A stretch of 64,000 bases of DNA, taken from the NCBI RefSeq assembly GCF_024168825.1, contig NZ_JALJWH010000001.1, positions 3,968,001 to 4,032,000 of the forward strand, written 5' to 3'. The stretch's first letter is position 1. Each line of letters begins with the position of its first letter. This DNA is from Paenarthrobacter sp. A20 (lineage in GTDB: Bacteria; Actinomycetota; Actinomycetes; Actinomycetales; Micrococcaceae). Shown piece by piece: positions 36,976 to 46,613 of this stretch. Below the pieces are notes generated by a model. That model did not search any database, was not told the origin of the DNA, and saw only the letters and a list, made by a program, of their open reading frames with translations. The position numbers and the translations under genes were made by a program.

Positions 36976-37004
36976 TTGACGATTCTTGCCCCGGCAAATA
37001 CGAC
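36976..37004 (+). promoter_or_regulatory. Candidate promoter of the G6PDH gene
   Basis: TTGACG (36976-36981) and TACGAC (36999-37004) are separated by 17 bases and point to the GTG start at 37068. AATACGACT also occurs upstream of acpP and at 29825-29833. Confidence 0.4.
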
Positions 37005-37067
37005 TCAACTACGGGACTCGACTATCTAGGGTACCAAGTCGCACCTGCAAGATGGCATGCTGGCACA

Positions 37068-38468
37068 GTGACCAGCAAAACAACTGTAAAAACGTTGCTC
37101 ATCCTCGGCGCGTCCGGGGACCTCACCGGCAGGCTGCTCCTGCCTGGACTGGCCGGACTGTTGGCTTCAGGGCGGGCTCCAGGTCTCCGTTTGGTGGGCG
37201 CGGGATCCGATCCCTGGTCTCCGGAGCAATGGAGGCAAAGGGTTAACGGCGCCTTCGAGGCCGCATCAAAAACAGCCGACACCGCCGGGCGTGCCGCTTT
37301 GGCCGCCGTTGCCGAAGGCACCGAATACCAGCAGGTTGATGTCACGGCCGACGGTCCATTGGCCGATCTGCTGGCACGCCTTCAGGGTCCGGTTGCCATC
37401 TACTTCGCTTTGCCACCGCATGTCAGCCAGAAAGCCTGCGAGGTACTCCATCCCGAACAAATGCCAGCCGGGACGCGGTTGGTCATGGAGAAGCCATTCG
37501 GGTCGGGTACCGAATCCGCACACGAGCTGAACAGGACCTTGGCCGCATTGGTCCCCGAGGACCACATCCACCGCGTGGACCACTTCCTGGGCAAGGCAAC
37601 GGTGCTCAACATCCTGGGCCTTCGCTTCGCCAACAGGTTCCTTGAGCCGGTCTGGAACCGCGAACACATCGAGAAGGTGGAGGTCATTTTCGACGAGGAC
37701 CTCGCCCTTGAGGGCAGGGCCCGATACTACGACACAGCCGGGGCTCTTCGGGACATGATCCAGAGCCACCTCCTCCACATCATGGCGTTCCTCGCCATTG
37801 ATGCTCCCGCCACCATCGAGGAACGGGACCTTCGTGACGCAGTGGCCACCGTCTTGCGGGCAAGCAGCGTCAAGGCCCCGTACGTCGATTCCACGCGACG
37901 AGCCCGCTACACAGCGGGAACACTCGGCGAAAGGACCGTGCCGGACTACGCTGCCGAGGAGGGCGTGGACCCGTCACGAAACACCGAAACCCTTGCAGAA
38001 GTGCGCGTGGACATCGACAACTGGCGTTGGAAGGGCGTCCCCTTCATCCTGCGCTCCGGCAAGGCCATGGGGCGCAGGCGCAAGGAGGCCGTTATCACCT
38101 TCCGCCCTGTCCCCCACCTTCCCAAGGGCTTCTCGGGCGTGGACTCTCCCAACCAACTGCGGATCGGCTTTGGTCCGGACCTGCTGCAGCTCGACGTCGA
38201 TGTGAACGGCCCCGGCGACATTTTCACGCTGGACCGAACCACCCTGGTGGCCGAACTCAACGAACCCGGAATGCTGCCCTACGGAGAAGTCCTCGAAGGC
38301 ATCCTGACCGGCGACCCCCTCCTGTCAGTTCGGGGCGACACTGCCGAGGATTGCTGGAGGATCGTCGAGCCGGTCCTCCGCGCCTGGGAAAGCGGCGACG
38401 TCCCTCTGGACGAGTACGACGCCGGCAGCGAGGGGCCCGCGGACTGGCCCACCGCCGTCGTGGACTAA
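37068..38468 (+). CDS. zwf: Glucose-6-phosphate 1-dehydrogenase, divergent type
   Basis: A 466-residue G6PDH oxidising glucose 6-phosphate to 6-phosphogluconolactone with NADP. The Rossmann motif is LLILGASGDLTGRLLLPGL. The active-site signature is RVDHFLGKATVLNILGLRFAN (the usual form is R-I-D-H-Y-L-G-K). A DMIQSHLLHIMAFLA helix follows. The start is GTG at 37068, which places the Rossmann motif about ten residues in. The gene is not next to opcA, tal or pgi, so it is probably a second, stand-alone zwf-type copy. It sits where actinobacteria often carry glnD, between glnK and ffh. Confidence 0.88.
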   Translation: MTSKTTVKTLLILGASGDLTGRLLLPGLAGLLASGRAPGLRLVGAGSDPWSPEQWRQRVNGAFEAASKTADTAGRAALAAVAEGTEYQQVDVTADGPLADLLARLQGPVAIYFALPPHVSQKACEVLHPEQMPAGTRLVMEKPFGSGTESAHELNRTLAALVPEDHIHRVDHFLGKATVLNILGLRFANRFLEPVWNREHIEKVEVIFDEDLALEGRARYYDTAGALRDMIQSHLLHIMAFLAIDAPATIEERDLRDAVATVLRASSVKAPYVDSTRRARYTAGTLGERTVPDYAAEEGVDPSRNTETLAEVRVDIDNWRWKGVPFILRSGKAMGRRRKEAVITFRPVPHLPKGFSGVDSPNQLRIGFGPDLLQLDVDVNGPGDIFTLDRTTLVAELNEPGMLPYGEVLEGILTGDPLLSVRGDTAEDCWRIVEPVLRAWESGDVPLDEYDAGSEGPADWPTAVVD

Positions 38469-38535
38469 AGACAGTCCTGGACTAACGACGATTGGTGACC
38501 AGCGAGGGCTGGTGACTGAGCACAGCGGCGACACA

Positions 38536-38575
38536 ACAGCGGGCCGGGTACCTTAACTGGTACCCGGCCCGCTGT
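38536..38575. terminator. Stem-loop between convergent zwf-type gene and glnK
   Basis: A perfect 17-base-pair repeat (38536-38552 with 38559-38575) with a 6-base loop lies midway between two convergent stops. Confidence 0.8.
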
Positions 38576-38605
38576 GCTGTGTCGGAAATAAGATCCGGTC
38601 AGAAC

Positions 38606-38944
38606 CTAGATCGCGGCTGCGCCGCGCTCACCGGTCCGGACCCGTACTGCTTCGTAGACATCCACGGTCCACACCTTGCCGTCACCGGCGCGGCCAGTGT
38701 TGGAGCTGGCGATGAGGACATCCAGGATGTCGTCTGCCTGCTCATCCGTGGCGAGGACCTCGATGCGGATCTTGGGCAGCAGATCCACGTTGTATTCTGC
38801 TCCGCGATACACCTCGGTGTATCCGCGCTGGCGGCCGTAGCCGCTGGCCGCGCTGACCGTCAGGCCCTGGACCCCGTATGCTTCGAGGCCTTCCCGGACC
38901 GCTTCAAGCTTCTCGGGACGGACGATCGCTGTGATGAGCTTCAT
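38606..38944 (-). CDS. glnK: Nitrogen regulatory protein P-II
   Basis: A 112-residue PII protein. The T-loop contains Tyr51 in YRGAEYNVDLLPK, the residue adenylylated in related actinobacteria. KLITAIVRPEKLEAVREGL at the start and GDGKVWTVDVYEAVRVRTGE at the end (the ATP-binding B- and C-loops) are standard. PII senses 2-oxoglutarate and ATP/ADP and gates the ammonium channel. The start overlaps the amt stop by four bases (ATGA). The usual partner glnD is absent downstream. Confidence 0.96.
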   Translation of the reverse strand: MKLITAIVRPEKLEAVREGLEAYGVQGLTVSAASGYGRQRGYTEVYRGAEYNVDLLPKIRIEVLATDEQADDILDVLIASSNTGRAGDGKVWTVDVYEAVRVRTGERGAAAI

Positions 38945-40269
38945 GCCTGGACACTCTCCTTGCCTTCTGCGGGGGCCTTGGCTGCTGCTGTCTCCGACTT
39001 TCCAGTCATGGCCTCGTGCAGCGGCTGGAAGCTGCCACCGTGACCGTTGACTCCGAATTCGTAGGCCGTCTCAGCGTGGAGGCTGAGGTCGACGCCAACG
39101 TTCTCCTGCTCCGTGGAGACCCGGAAGCCCATGGTCTTGTGGATGGCGAAGGCGATGATGGCCGTCATGATGGCCGAGAAAGCGATGGCGATGCCTGCTG
39201 CTGCGAGCTGGGCCCACATCTGGGTCATGCCGCCGCCGTAGAAGAGGCCGCCGCCCACACCGTCGGTGGGAAGGGCGATGAAGCCCAGTGCCACGGTGCC
39301 GATGATGCCGGATACCAGGTGGACGCCTACAACATCCAGGGAGTCATCGAAGCCCCAGCGGAACTTGAGGCCGACTGCCAGGGCCGAGGCTACACCGGCA
39401 ACCACGCCGAGGCCCAGGGCGCCGACAGGGCTGACGTTGGCACAAGCGGGGGTGATGGCCACGAGGCCGGCAACCACACCGGATGCTGCGCCGAGGGAGG
39501 TCGGGTGTCCGTCACGGATGCGTTCAGTGATGAGCCAGCCGATCATGGCCGCTGCGGGAGCTGCGAGGGTGTTGATCCAGATCAGGCCGCCCTGTTCGGC
39601 GGTGGTTGCTGCACCACCGTTGAAGCCGAACCAGCCGAACCACAGGATTGCTGCGCCGAGCATGACGAACGGGATGTTGTGCGGGCGGTGGTTCGGGTCC
39701 TTGCCGAAGCCACGGCGGTTGCCGATGATGAGAACCAGGACGAGTGCCGCCACACCGGCGTTGATGTGCACTACAGTGCCGCCGGCGAAGTCGATGGCCG
39801 GGCCGAGGGCCTTGCCGATTGCACCTTCAGGACCGAACAGTCCGCCGCCCCAAACCATGTAGGCCAGCGGGCAGTAGACGAGGGTGACCCAGACCGGAAC
39901 AAAGATGCTCCAGGCGCCGAACTTGGCGCGGTCGGCGATTGCGCCACTGATCAGCGCAACCGTGATGATGGCGAAGGTGGCCGCGTAGCCAACCTTGATG
40001 AGGCCATCAGGAGTATTGATGCCTTCGAGGCCGAAGGTGGCGAACGGGTTGCCCACGATTTCCATGAAGCCTTCGCCGGAGCTCATTGACGCGCCCCACA
40101 GCACCCAGACAACGCCGACGATGCCGATGGAGATGAAGCTCATCATCATCATGTTCAGGGCTGCCTTGGCGCGTGTCATGCCGCCGTAGAAGAATGCCAG
40201 ACCGGGTGTCATGAACAGCACAAGCGCGGCTGCCACCATGACCCATACGTGACCTGCGGTAAGTTCCAT
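38941..40269 (-). CDS. amt: Ammonium transporter Amt
   Basis: A 442-residue Amt channel with 11 membrane segments. It starts MELTAGHVWVMVAAALVLFM and contains FYGGMTRAKAALNMMMMSFI, DFAGGTVVHINAGVAALVL (with conserved pore Asp and His) and GVHLVSGIIGTVALG. An extracytoplasmic-to-cytoplasmic C-terminal tail of about 55 residues would contact GlnK. The start at 40269 is chosen for GAGAGG upstream; a 31-residue arginine-rich extension is unlikely. A GlnR-like site and a TATAAA -10 lie upstream. Confidence 0.96.
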   Translation of the reverse strand: MELTAGHVWVMVAAALVLFMTPGLAFFYGGMTRAKAALNMMMMSFISIGIVGVVWVLWGASMSSGEGFMEIVGNPFATFGLEGINTPDGLIKVGYAATFAIITVALISGAIADRAKFGAWSIFVPVWVTLVYCPLAYMVWGGGLFGPEGAIGKALGPAIDFAGGTVVHINAGVAALVLVLIIGNRRGFGKDPNHRPHNIPFVMLGAAILWFGWFGFNGGAATTAEQGGLIWINTLAAPAAAMIGWLITERIRDGHPTSLGAASGVVAGLVAITPACANVSPVGALGLGVVAGVASALAVGLKFRWGFDDSLDVVGVHLVSGIIGTVALGFIALPTDGVGGGLFYGGGMTQMWAQLAAAGIAIAFSAIMTAIIAFAIHKTMGFRVSTEQENVGVDLSLHAETAYEFGVNGHGGSFQPLHEAMTGKSETAAAKAPAEGKESVQA

Positions 40270-40372
40270 GGTGCACGTTCCTCTCTTGCTAGATCTGCGG
40301 TTCAACCGCTGTCCTGACGCCGTTTGCGTCCTGCTTAAGAGTTTTGTGCCGCCGTGTTTCACCTGCGCGGGT

Positions 40373-40446
40373 TTTATATTGCGCGCCGGTTACAACAACC
40401 TCCCCAACGTAAATGGTGCATATCTGCGATGTTACGGATATGTTTC
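40373..40446 (-). promoter_or_regulatory. amt promoter region with GlnR-like box
   Basis: On the minus strand GAAAC-n6-GTAAC (40446-40431) matches the half-site pattern of the actinobacterial nitrogen regulator GlnR (GTnAC/GAAAC pairs spaced by six). Downstream, AGGTTG and TATAAA (-10 at 40378-40373) are 17 bases apart. The weak -35 fits an activated promoter. The box centre is about 60 bases upstream of the -10. Confidence 0.4.
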
Positions 40447-40521
40447 AGGCGTCAGACTTCACCGGAAATACCCAGCTTTTGACCAGATGAGCCCCGAACC
40501 ACCTTGAAGGACCAACCCCGT

Positions 40522-41742
40522 ATGACCCAGTCGCCCAGATCCGTCAAAGCTCCAAGGGTCCGGCAGGAGAAAACACCCTTGCCCCGCGATATCAAGGTGA
40601 TGTTGGCTGCGGCGTTCCTGATCGCGCTGGGCTTTGGCCTCGTGGCGCCGGTCCTGCCGCAATTCGCCACGACGTTCGACGTCGGCGCTACCGCCGCCGC
40701 CGTGATCGTCAGCATCTTCGCCTTCATGAGGCTCGTGTTTGCCCCGGCGGGAGGAGCCCTGATAGGACGGTTCGGCGAGCGGAATGTCTACGTTTCAGGC
40801 CTGCTGATCGTAGCGGTGTCTACTGCGGCATGCGCCTTCGCCCAGGACTACTGGCAGCTGCTGATCTTCCGCGGCCTCGGTGGCGCCGGCTCCGTCATGT
40901 TTACGGTTGCTGCCATGGGCTTGCTCATCCGGTTGGCTCCCCCGGAGCGGCGCGGGAGGGTCTCCGGTGCCTACGCTTCGGCTTTCCTGATCGGGAGCGT
41001 GCTGGGACCGGTAGTAGGCGGTTTGCTGGCAGGCTTCGGCCTCCGCGTGCCTTTCCTTGCCTACGCCGGCGCCCTGCTGGTGGCAGCCTTGGTGGTCCGG
41101 ACCATGCTGAGCGGCGAGGGCAATGCGGCCGAAGATGCTGCGACGGCACCAGCCATGACCTTGAAGGAAGCACTGACCGACTCTGCCTACCGGGCCGCGG
41201 TGTTCTCGAGTTTCGGCAACGGCTGGGTAACCTTCGGCGTCCGCATGGCCACGATCCCGCTGTTCGCAGTGGCCGTCCTGCAGTCGAAGCCGGAAACTGC
41301 CGCGTGGGCATTGGCCATCTTTGCCGTGGGCAACGCCACTGCCCTGACCTTTTCCGGGCGTTTGGCTGATGCCTGGGGACGCAAGCCCCTGCTCATCCCT
41401 GGCCTGGTCATCACCGGCCTGGCCACCGGCGTCATTGGCTTGACCACGGATTTGCCGGCATTCCTCATTGCGTCCGCAGTGGCAGGATTCGGCTCAGGTT
41501 TGTTGGGTCCGGCGCAGCAGGCCGCCGTCGCCGATGTCATTGGCCGGGGACGCTCCGGGGGCAAGGTGCTGGCGGTCTTCCAGATGGCGGCGGACACCGG
41601 GGCCATCATTGGCCCCGTCGTGGCAGGCCTGCTTGCCGACCGCCTGGGCTATGGCTGGGCCTTCGGCATCACAGGCGGCGTACTCCTCCTCACGGCAGCA
41701 GGCTGGTCGCTGGCACGCGAACCCCTTAAACCCAAAAACTGA
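40522..41742 (+). CDS. MFS transporter (drug/metabolite efflux type)
   Basis: A 406-residue, 12-segment MFS protein. The first helix pair contains FLIALGFGLVAPVLPQFATTF. Motif A between helices 2 and 3 reads GGALIGRFGERNV, and motif C-like GSVLGPVVGGLLAGFG in helix 5 suggests an antiporter (DHA1-like exporter). GAAGGA lies about nine bases before the ATG at 40522. The stop codon falls within a long inverted repeat that acts as the terminator. The substrate is unknown. Confidence 0.8.
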   Translation: MTQSPRSVKAPRVRQEKTPLPRDIKVMLAAAFLIALGFGLVAPVLPQFATTFDVGATAAAVIVSIFAFMRLVFAPAGGALIGRFGERNVYVSGLLIVAVSTAACAFAQDYWQLLIFRGLGGAGSVMFTVAAMGLLIRLAPPERRGRVSGAYASAFLIGSVLGPVVGGLLAGFGLRVPFLAYAGALLVAALVVRTMLSGEGNAAEDAATAPAMTLKEALTDSAYRAAVFSSFGNGWVTFGVRMATIPLFAVAVLQSKPETAAWALAIFAVGNATALTFSGRLADAWGRKPLLIPGLVITGLATGVIGLTTDLPAFLIASAVAGFGSGLLGPAQQAAVADVIGRGRSGGKVLAVFQMAADTGAIIGPVVAGLLADRLGYGWAFGITGGVLLLTAAGWSLAREPLKPKN

Positions 41743-41798
41743 CTGGCATTTGTGGTTGCTTCGAGGACTCAGGACAACCACAAATGCCAGCCAGTTTT
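41735..41798. terminator. Long inverted repeat terminator overlapping the MFS stop codon
   Basis: A 24-base arm (41735-41758, starting AAAACTGACTGG) pairs with 41775-41798 (ending CCAGCCAGTTTT) with a single mismatch. T-runs flank both ends, so it can act for the rightward MFS gene and the leftward ftsY. The MFS stop TGA (41740-41742) is inside the first arm. Confidence 0.8.
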
Positions 41799-41808
41799 GT
41801 GCGGAGTG

Positions 41809-43014
41809 CTAGTTGAGCAGCGCGTCCACAAAGGCTTCGGCGTCGAACGGCGCGAGGTCATCCGGGCCTTCGCCCAAGCCGATCAGCTTAACAGGGACAC
41901 CCAACGACTTCTGGATGGCGACAACGATGCCGCCCTTGGCTGTGCCATCAAGCTTGGTCAGCACGATGCCCGTGATATTGACAACCTCAGCGAACACACG
42001 GGCCTGGTTGAGGCCGTTCTGCCCTGTGGTGGCGTCCAGGACCAGCAGAACCTCATCCACTTCAGCCAGTTTCTCGATCACGCGCTTGACCTTGCCGAGC
42101 TCGTCCATCAGGCCGGTCTTGTTCTGCAGGCGCCCTGCAGTGTCCACCATGACCACATCGACTTCCTGGTCGATGCCGGCCTTCACGGCTTCGTAGGCAA
42201 CCGAGGCGGGGTCGGCGCCGTCGATGTCCGACTTCACGGTGGGCACTCCAACGCGTTGTCCCCATGTGGCCAACTGCTCGGCGGCCGCGGCGCGGAAGGT
42301 GTCGGCTGCGCCCAACAGCACATCCTTGTCTTCGGCCACCAGGACGCGGGCAAGCTTGCCGACGGTGGTGGTCTTGCCGACGCCGTTGACACCGACAACA
42401 AGCACGACGGCGGGCCGGTCGCCCTTGCGTTCGACATTCAAGGAGCGATCCATATCGGGATCCACCAGCTTGATGAGTTCTTCGCGGAGCATGGCCTTGA
42501 CGTCCTCGGGGCTACGGGTGCCGAGCACCTTGACACGCTCCCGCAAGGCCTCGACCAACTGCATGGTTGGTTCGGTGCCAAGGTCCGCCAGCAAGAGGGT
42601 TTCTTCAACCTCGTCCCACACGTTTTCGTCGATCTTGTCGCCGGACAACAAAGCCAGCAGCCCCTTGCCCAGGATGCTGTTGGATTTGACCAGGCGGGCG
42701 CGCAGGCGGGTCAGGCGACCCTCCACCGGTGCCGGCGTGTCAATGGCGATGGTTTCGAGCCCTGCGACGTCGTCAGGCACGTCAGTGCCTTCGACGGTTC
42801 CGTCAAACGTCGGCGCCGGCGCCTTGACCGAGTCCGGGCGGTCCTCCACCAGGGTTCCGCCGCTTGCTGCCGACGACTGCAGGGGATCGTTCGCATCCCG
42901 CGTCCCGGGGTACTTTGCCCCGGACTTCCGGGCCTTCAGCAGCACCGGCACGAGTCCGCCGACCACCACGAGCGCAGCGAGAATGGACAGAATTATGGGT
43001 AGGAAATCGTTCAC
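41809..43014 (-). CDS. ftsY: Signal recognition particle receptor FtsY
   Basis: A 401-residue SRP receptor GTPase. One N-terminal membrane segment (FLPIILSILAALVVVGGLVPVLL) takes the place of the usual acidic A domain. An acidic linker follows, then the NG domain: G1 VGVNGVGKTTTVGKLARVL, G3 VDTAGRLQNKTGLM, and LTKLDGTAKGG near the end. FtsY docks ribosome-SRP complexes on the membrane. It follows smc by 20 bases, the common actinobacterial smc-ftsY pair. Confidence 0.96.
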   Translation of the reverse strand: MNDFLPIILSILAALVVVGGLVPVLLKARKSGAKYPGTRDANDPLQSSAASGGTLVEDRPDSVKAPAPTFDGTVEGTDVPDDVAGLETIAIDTPAPVEGRLTRLRARLVKSNSILGKGLLALLSGDKIDENVWDEVEETLLLADLGTEPTMQLVEALRERVKVLGTRSPEDVKAMLREELIKLVDPDMDRSLNVERKGDRPAVVLVVGVNGVGKTTTVGKLARVLVAEDKDVLLGAADTFRAAAAEQLATWGQRVGVPTVKSDIDGADPASVAYEAVKAGIDQEVDVVMVDTAGRLQNKTGLMDELGKVKRVIEKLAEVDEVLLVLDATTGQNGLNQARVFAEVVNITGIVLTKLDGTAKGGIVVAIQKSLGVPVKLIGLGEGPDDLAPFDAEAFVDALLN

Positions 43015-43034
43015 ACCCCTACCTTCTCATAAAG

Positions 43035-46000
43035 CTATGCCCCGGCACCGAGCCTCTGGCTGATGACGGTGGAGACGCCGTCGCCCCTCATCGTCACACC
43101 GTAGAGGGCGTCAGCCACTTCCATGGTGCGCTTCTGGTGGGTAATCACGATCAATTGGCTGGACTCCCGCAGTTCCTCGAAAATGGTGATGAGGCGCCCC
43201 AGGTTGGTATCGTCCAAGGCCGCTTCCACTTCATCCATGACGTAGAACGGCGAGGGCCGGGCTTTGAAGATCGCCACCAACAGGGCCACTGCCGTCAGGG
43301 AACGCTCACCGCCGGAGAGCAAAGAAAGCCTCTTGATTTTCTTGCCGGCCGGACGGGCTTCCACCTCGATTCCCGTGGTCAGCATGTCGTCAGGGTCCGT
43401 GAGCACCAGCTTGCCCTCGCCGCCGGGGAAGAGACGGGCAAAGACGTGGTCGAACTGGGCCGACGTGTCGGCGAAGGCCTCGGTAAAGACCTGCTGAACC
43501 CTCGCGTCCACCTCTTTGATGATGTCCAGCAGGTCCTTGCGGCTGGACTTGAGGTCTTCGAGCTGCGAGCTGAGGAACTGATGCCTTTCTTCCAAGGCGG
43601 CAAATTCCTCCAGGGCGAGCGGGTTCACTTTGCCCAGTGCGGCCAGCTCCCGTTCCGCTTTCTTGAGTCTTTTTTCCTGCTCCGCCCGGGCGAACGGAAT
43701 ACCTTCAACGATTTCGTCGCCGTTCTCGTCCACGGGGGCACGGAGTTCGGCCCACTTGTCGGTGGTGGTACCGGCAGGCACTGGCACAGGCAGGTGGGGG
43801 CCAAAATCAGCAACGAGTTGCTCCGCGGAAAGGCCAAGTTCCTCGATGGAGCGCGTTTCCAGGGCTTCGATACGCAGACGCTGCTGGGTCCGCGCCATCT
43901 CGTCCCGGTGTACGGAGTCCGTCAGTTCGGCAAGCTCCTTGGCCAGGGCATCGTTACCGGACCGGACGTCGGAGAGCTCCTTCTCAAGTTGTTCCCGTGT
44001 CTGCTCGGCGAGGTCACGCTCCCAGCCCGCCACCTCCACTGAGACATCGATGAACCGCAGTGCCTGCTCCACCGCAGACGCAACGGCCGAAGCACGCTGC
44101 GCCTGTGCCCGGCGCCGCTGTGCCCTCCGGGCCGCCTCTTCACGGGCGCGGCGTTCTGTGGCCGCAGCCCGCTCGAGCGAGGCTGCCCGGTTGCTGATGG
44201 CGCCCAACTGCTCTTCCGCAGTCCTCAGCGCCAGCCTGGCTTCCGTTTCAAGGGAACGGGCAGTCCTGGCTTGCGCGGCGAGTTCGTCACGCTGATCCGT
44301 GGACGGTTCCTCGTCCGGCGCTTCCTGGGCGGCGGCGAGCCGTTCCGCGGCGACTTCGAGGTCCAGTTCGGCGGCAGCGATGTTGGCGTCCGCCTTGGCC
44401 ATTGATGCGGCGAGCCGATCACTTTCACCCACGGCACTGCGAAGAACGGAATTGAGGTGGCCAAGGCGCTCGGCCACTGCGGCGAGCCGGGCATCGGATT
44501 CGTGCAGGCGCTCCAAGGCGGCATCGGCCCTGTCCTGTGCCTCGGCGCGGCGGGACTGGGCGCCGGCCAGGGCGAACCGGCCACGCTCCAAGCGGGACGT
44601 GACCTCCTGGAGCCTGGCTGCGGCGTCGTCCACTGCTGCCTGGACTTCCAGCAGGGACGGCGCAGTTGCCGAGCCGCCAGTAACAGTCAAGGCCGTAAAG
44701 ACGTCGCCCTCGCGCGTGACCGCTTTAAGCGCCGGTTGTTCAGAGACGAGCGCTGCCGCAGTGTGAATGTCATCGACGACGACGGTTCCCGCCAGCAGCG
44801 CCAAGGCACCTTGGGCTGCGGGGTCGGAGATTTTCACGACGTCGGAGGCCCAGCGGCTGCCGGGGGGAAGCAACGCGTCGGCTGGGGCTTGGTCATCGCC
44901 GGCAAAACTGCCGGCCAGGAGCAAGGCCGCACGGCCGGCGTCGTCATCCTTCAAGGACATGATTGCTGCTGCTGCGCTGTGCGCATCTGCAACCACCAAG
45001 GCGTCCGAAGCACTTCCCAGAGCGGCAGCGATGGCGGGCTCGAACCCAGGCTCGATGGCAACCACGGCGGCCAAGGGGCCAAGGATGCCTTCGGCCTCCA
45101 AGAGACTTCCGGAACCATCCTTGCGGTTGAGCCCGAGCTGCAGCGCATCGCGTCGTGCAGTCAGGGCATCCCTCTCGCGGACGGCCTCCCGTTCGGTGGC
45201 TTTCAATTCTTCGATCTCGGCGAGGACAGCGTCCAGGACCTCATTCGCATTTTCATAGTCGGCGTCGAGGCTTTCCTCGCCGTCCTCAACCCCGGCCACC
45301 TGGGATTCAAGGGCAGTGAACTCGCTTTGGGCCTTGCGACGCCGTTCATCACCGGACGCGAGGGATTCCCGGAGCCGGCCGCGCTCAGCCTCGGCAGCTT
45401 CCGCCTTGGACCGGGCGGCGGCCACTTGGCCTGCAAGCCTTGCGAGCCCTTCCCTGCGGTCAGCGGCAGCGCGCAGCATGGCCGTCAATCGTTTGTCCTC
45501 GGCCGCCGACAGCGACTCAGCGGCATCCTTTGCCACCGTGGCTTCAAGGAGCGCTGCTTGTTTGGCCAGGATGTCGTGTTCCAAGGCCGACTCTTCCTCA
45601 CGGACACGGGCCGCTTGGCGTTCAAGCTGCTCCGGGTCCCGCCCCGACTCAGCGGTGGCTTCCGAGGACCCCAGGAGCCTGCGGCGTTCAGAAGCGAGGG
45701 AACCCAGGGAACGCAGGCGCTCCCGTCCGGCGGAGAGCTGGTACCAATGGTCGCGGGCGGCATTGAGCTTCGGGGTTGCTTCGGCGGCCTGCTGCTCCAG
45801 CGCGGCCTGGCGTCGCCGTCCAAGTCCCAGCCCCGCCTCCACCACCTGGCGGCGCTCCTTGAGCGCGGCTTCGTCGGCAACATCCTGTTCAAGGCTGGTT
45901 GTCAGCTGGACCAGGTCGTCCGCCAGGAGGCGGGACCTGGCGTCCCGGACATCGAACTGGACTGTTTGGGCGCGGCGGGCGATTTCTGCCTGCTTTCCCA

Positions 46001-46613
46001 ACGGAGTGAGCTGCCGCCGGATTTCGGCAGTGAGGTCACCGAGCCGCGCCAGGTTGGCCTGCATGGCCTCGAGTTTGCGGACGGTTTTTTCCTTGCGGCG
46101 GCGATGCTTGAGGATGCCCGCGGCTTCCTCGATGAAGCCGCGGCGGTCTTCAGGAGTGGCGTGCAGGACGCGGTCCAATTGGCCCTGACCCACAATGACG
46201 TGCATTTCACGGCCCAGGCCTGAGTCCGACAGGAGTTCCTGGATGTCAAGGAGCCGGCACGGAGCGCCATTGATGGCGTACTCGGATCCGCCTGTCCTGA
46301 AGAGCGTCCGGGAGATGGTCACTTCGCTGTACTCGATGGGAAGATTGTTGTCCGCATTGTCGATGGTCAGGGACACATGCGCGCGGCCAAGGGGTGGCCG
46401 GCCCGAGGTGCCCGCGAAGATGACATCTTCCATCTTGCCGCCACGCAGGGTCTTGGCACCCTGCTCCCCCATGACCCAAGCCAGGGCATCCACAACATTG
46501 GATTTGCCCGAGCCATTGGGCCCTACGACGGCAGTGACGCCGGGCTCAAAGTCGAACGTCGTGGCCGACGCGAACGACTTGAATCCTCGGACAGTCAAAC
46601 TTTTCAGGTGCAA
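43035..46613 (-). CDS. smc: Chromosome segregation ATPase SMC
   Basis: A 1192-residue SMC. The N-terminal head has Walker A VGPNGSGKSNVVDALAWVMG and the C-terminal head has signature LLSGGERSLTAVALLVAIF with Walker B FYVMDEVEAALDD. Two long coiled coils (about 165-510 and 670-1020) flank a hinge domain around 515-660 (LLEAEGILGPLAAVVAIEPG). SMC with ScpA/ScpB compacts and segregates chromosomes. The gene reads leftward into ftsY. A long open frame on the opposite strand is a high-GC artefact. Confidence 0.97.
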   Translation of the reverse strand: MHLKSLTVRGFKSFASATTFDFEPGVTAVVGPNGSGKSNVVDALAWVMGEQGAKTLRGGKMEDVIFAGTSGRPPLGRAHVSLTIDNADNNLPIEYSEVTISRTLFRTGGSEYAINGAPCRLLDIQELLSDSGLGREMHVIVGQGQLDRVLHATPEDRRGFIEEAAGILKHRRRKEKTVRKLEAMQANLARLGDLTAEIRRQLTPLGKQAEIARRAQTVQFDVRDARSRLLADDLVQLTTSLEQDVADEAALKERRQVVEAGLGLGRRRQAALEQQAAEATPKLNAARDHWYQLSAGRERLRSLGSLASERRRLLGSSEATAESGRDPEQLERQAARVREEESALEHDILAKQAALLEATVAKDAAESLSAAEDKRLTAMLRAAADRREGLARLAGQVAAARSKAEAAEAERGRLRESLASGDERRRKAQSEFTALESQVAGVEDGEESLDADYENANEVLDAVLAEIEELKATEREAVRERDALTARRDALQLGLNRKDGSGSLLEAEGILGPLAAVVAIEPGFEPAIAAALGSASDALVVADAHSAAAAIMSLKDDDAGRAALLLAGSFAGDDQAPADALLPPGSRWASDVVKISDPAAQGALALLAGTVVVDDIHTAAALVSEQPALKAVTREGDVFTALTVTGGSATAPSLLEVQAAVDDAAARLQEVTSRLERGRFALAGAQSRRAEAQDRADAALERLHESDARLAAVAERLGHLNSVLRSAVGESDRLAASMAKADANIAAAELDLEVAAERLAAAQEAPDEEPSTDQRDELAAQARTARSLETEARLALRTAEEQLGAISNRAASLERAAATERRAREEAARRAQRRRAQAQRASAVASAVEQALRFIDVSVEVAGWERDLAEQTREQLEKELSDVRSGNDALAKELAELTDSVHRDEMARTQQRLRIEALETRSIEELGLSAEQLVADFGPHLPVPVPAGTTTDKWAELRAPVDENGDEIVEGIPFARAEQEKRLKKAERELAALGKVNPLALEEFAALEERHQFLSSQLEDLKSSRKDLLDIIKEVDARVQQVFTEAFADTSAQFDHVFARLFPGGEGKLVLTDPDDMLTTGIEVEARPAGKKIKRLSLLSGGERSLTAVALLVAIFKARPSPFYVMDEVEAALDDTNLGRLITIFEELRESSQLIVITHQKRTMEVADALYGVTMRGDGVSTVISQRLGAGA

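Noticed and set aside
44457..46223. A 588-codon open frame antisense to smc
   Set aside because: It lies opposite the SMC coding sequence. Its product has no domain, and high GC leaves few stops on the complementary strand; SMC is unmistakable.
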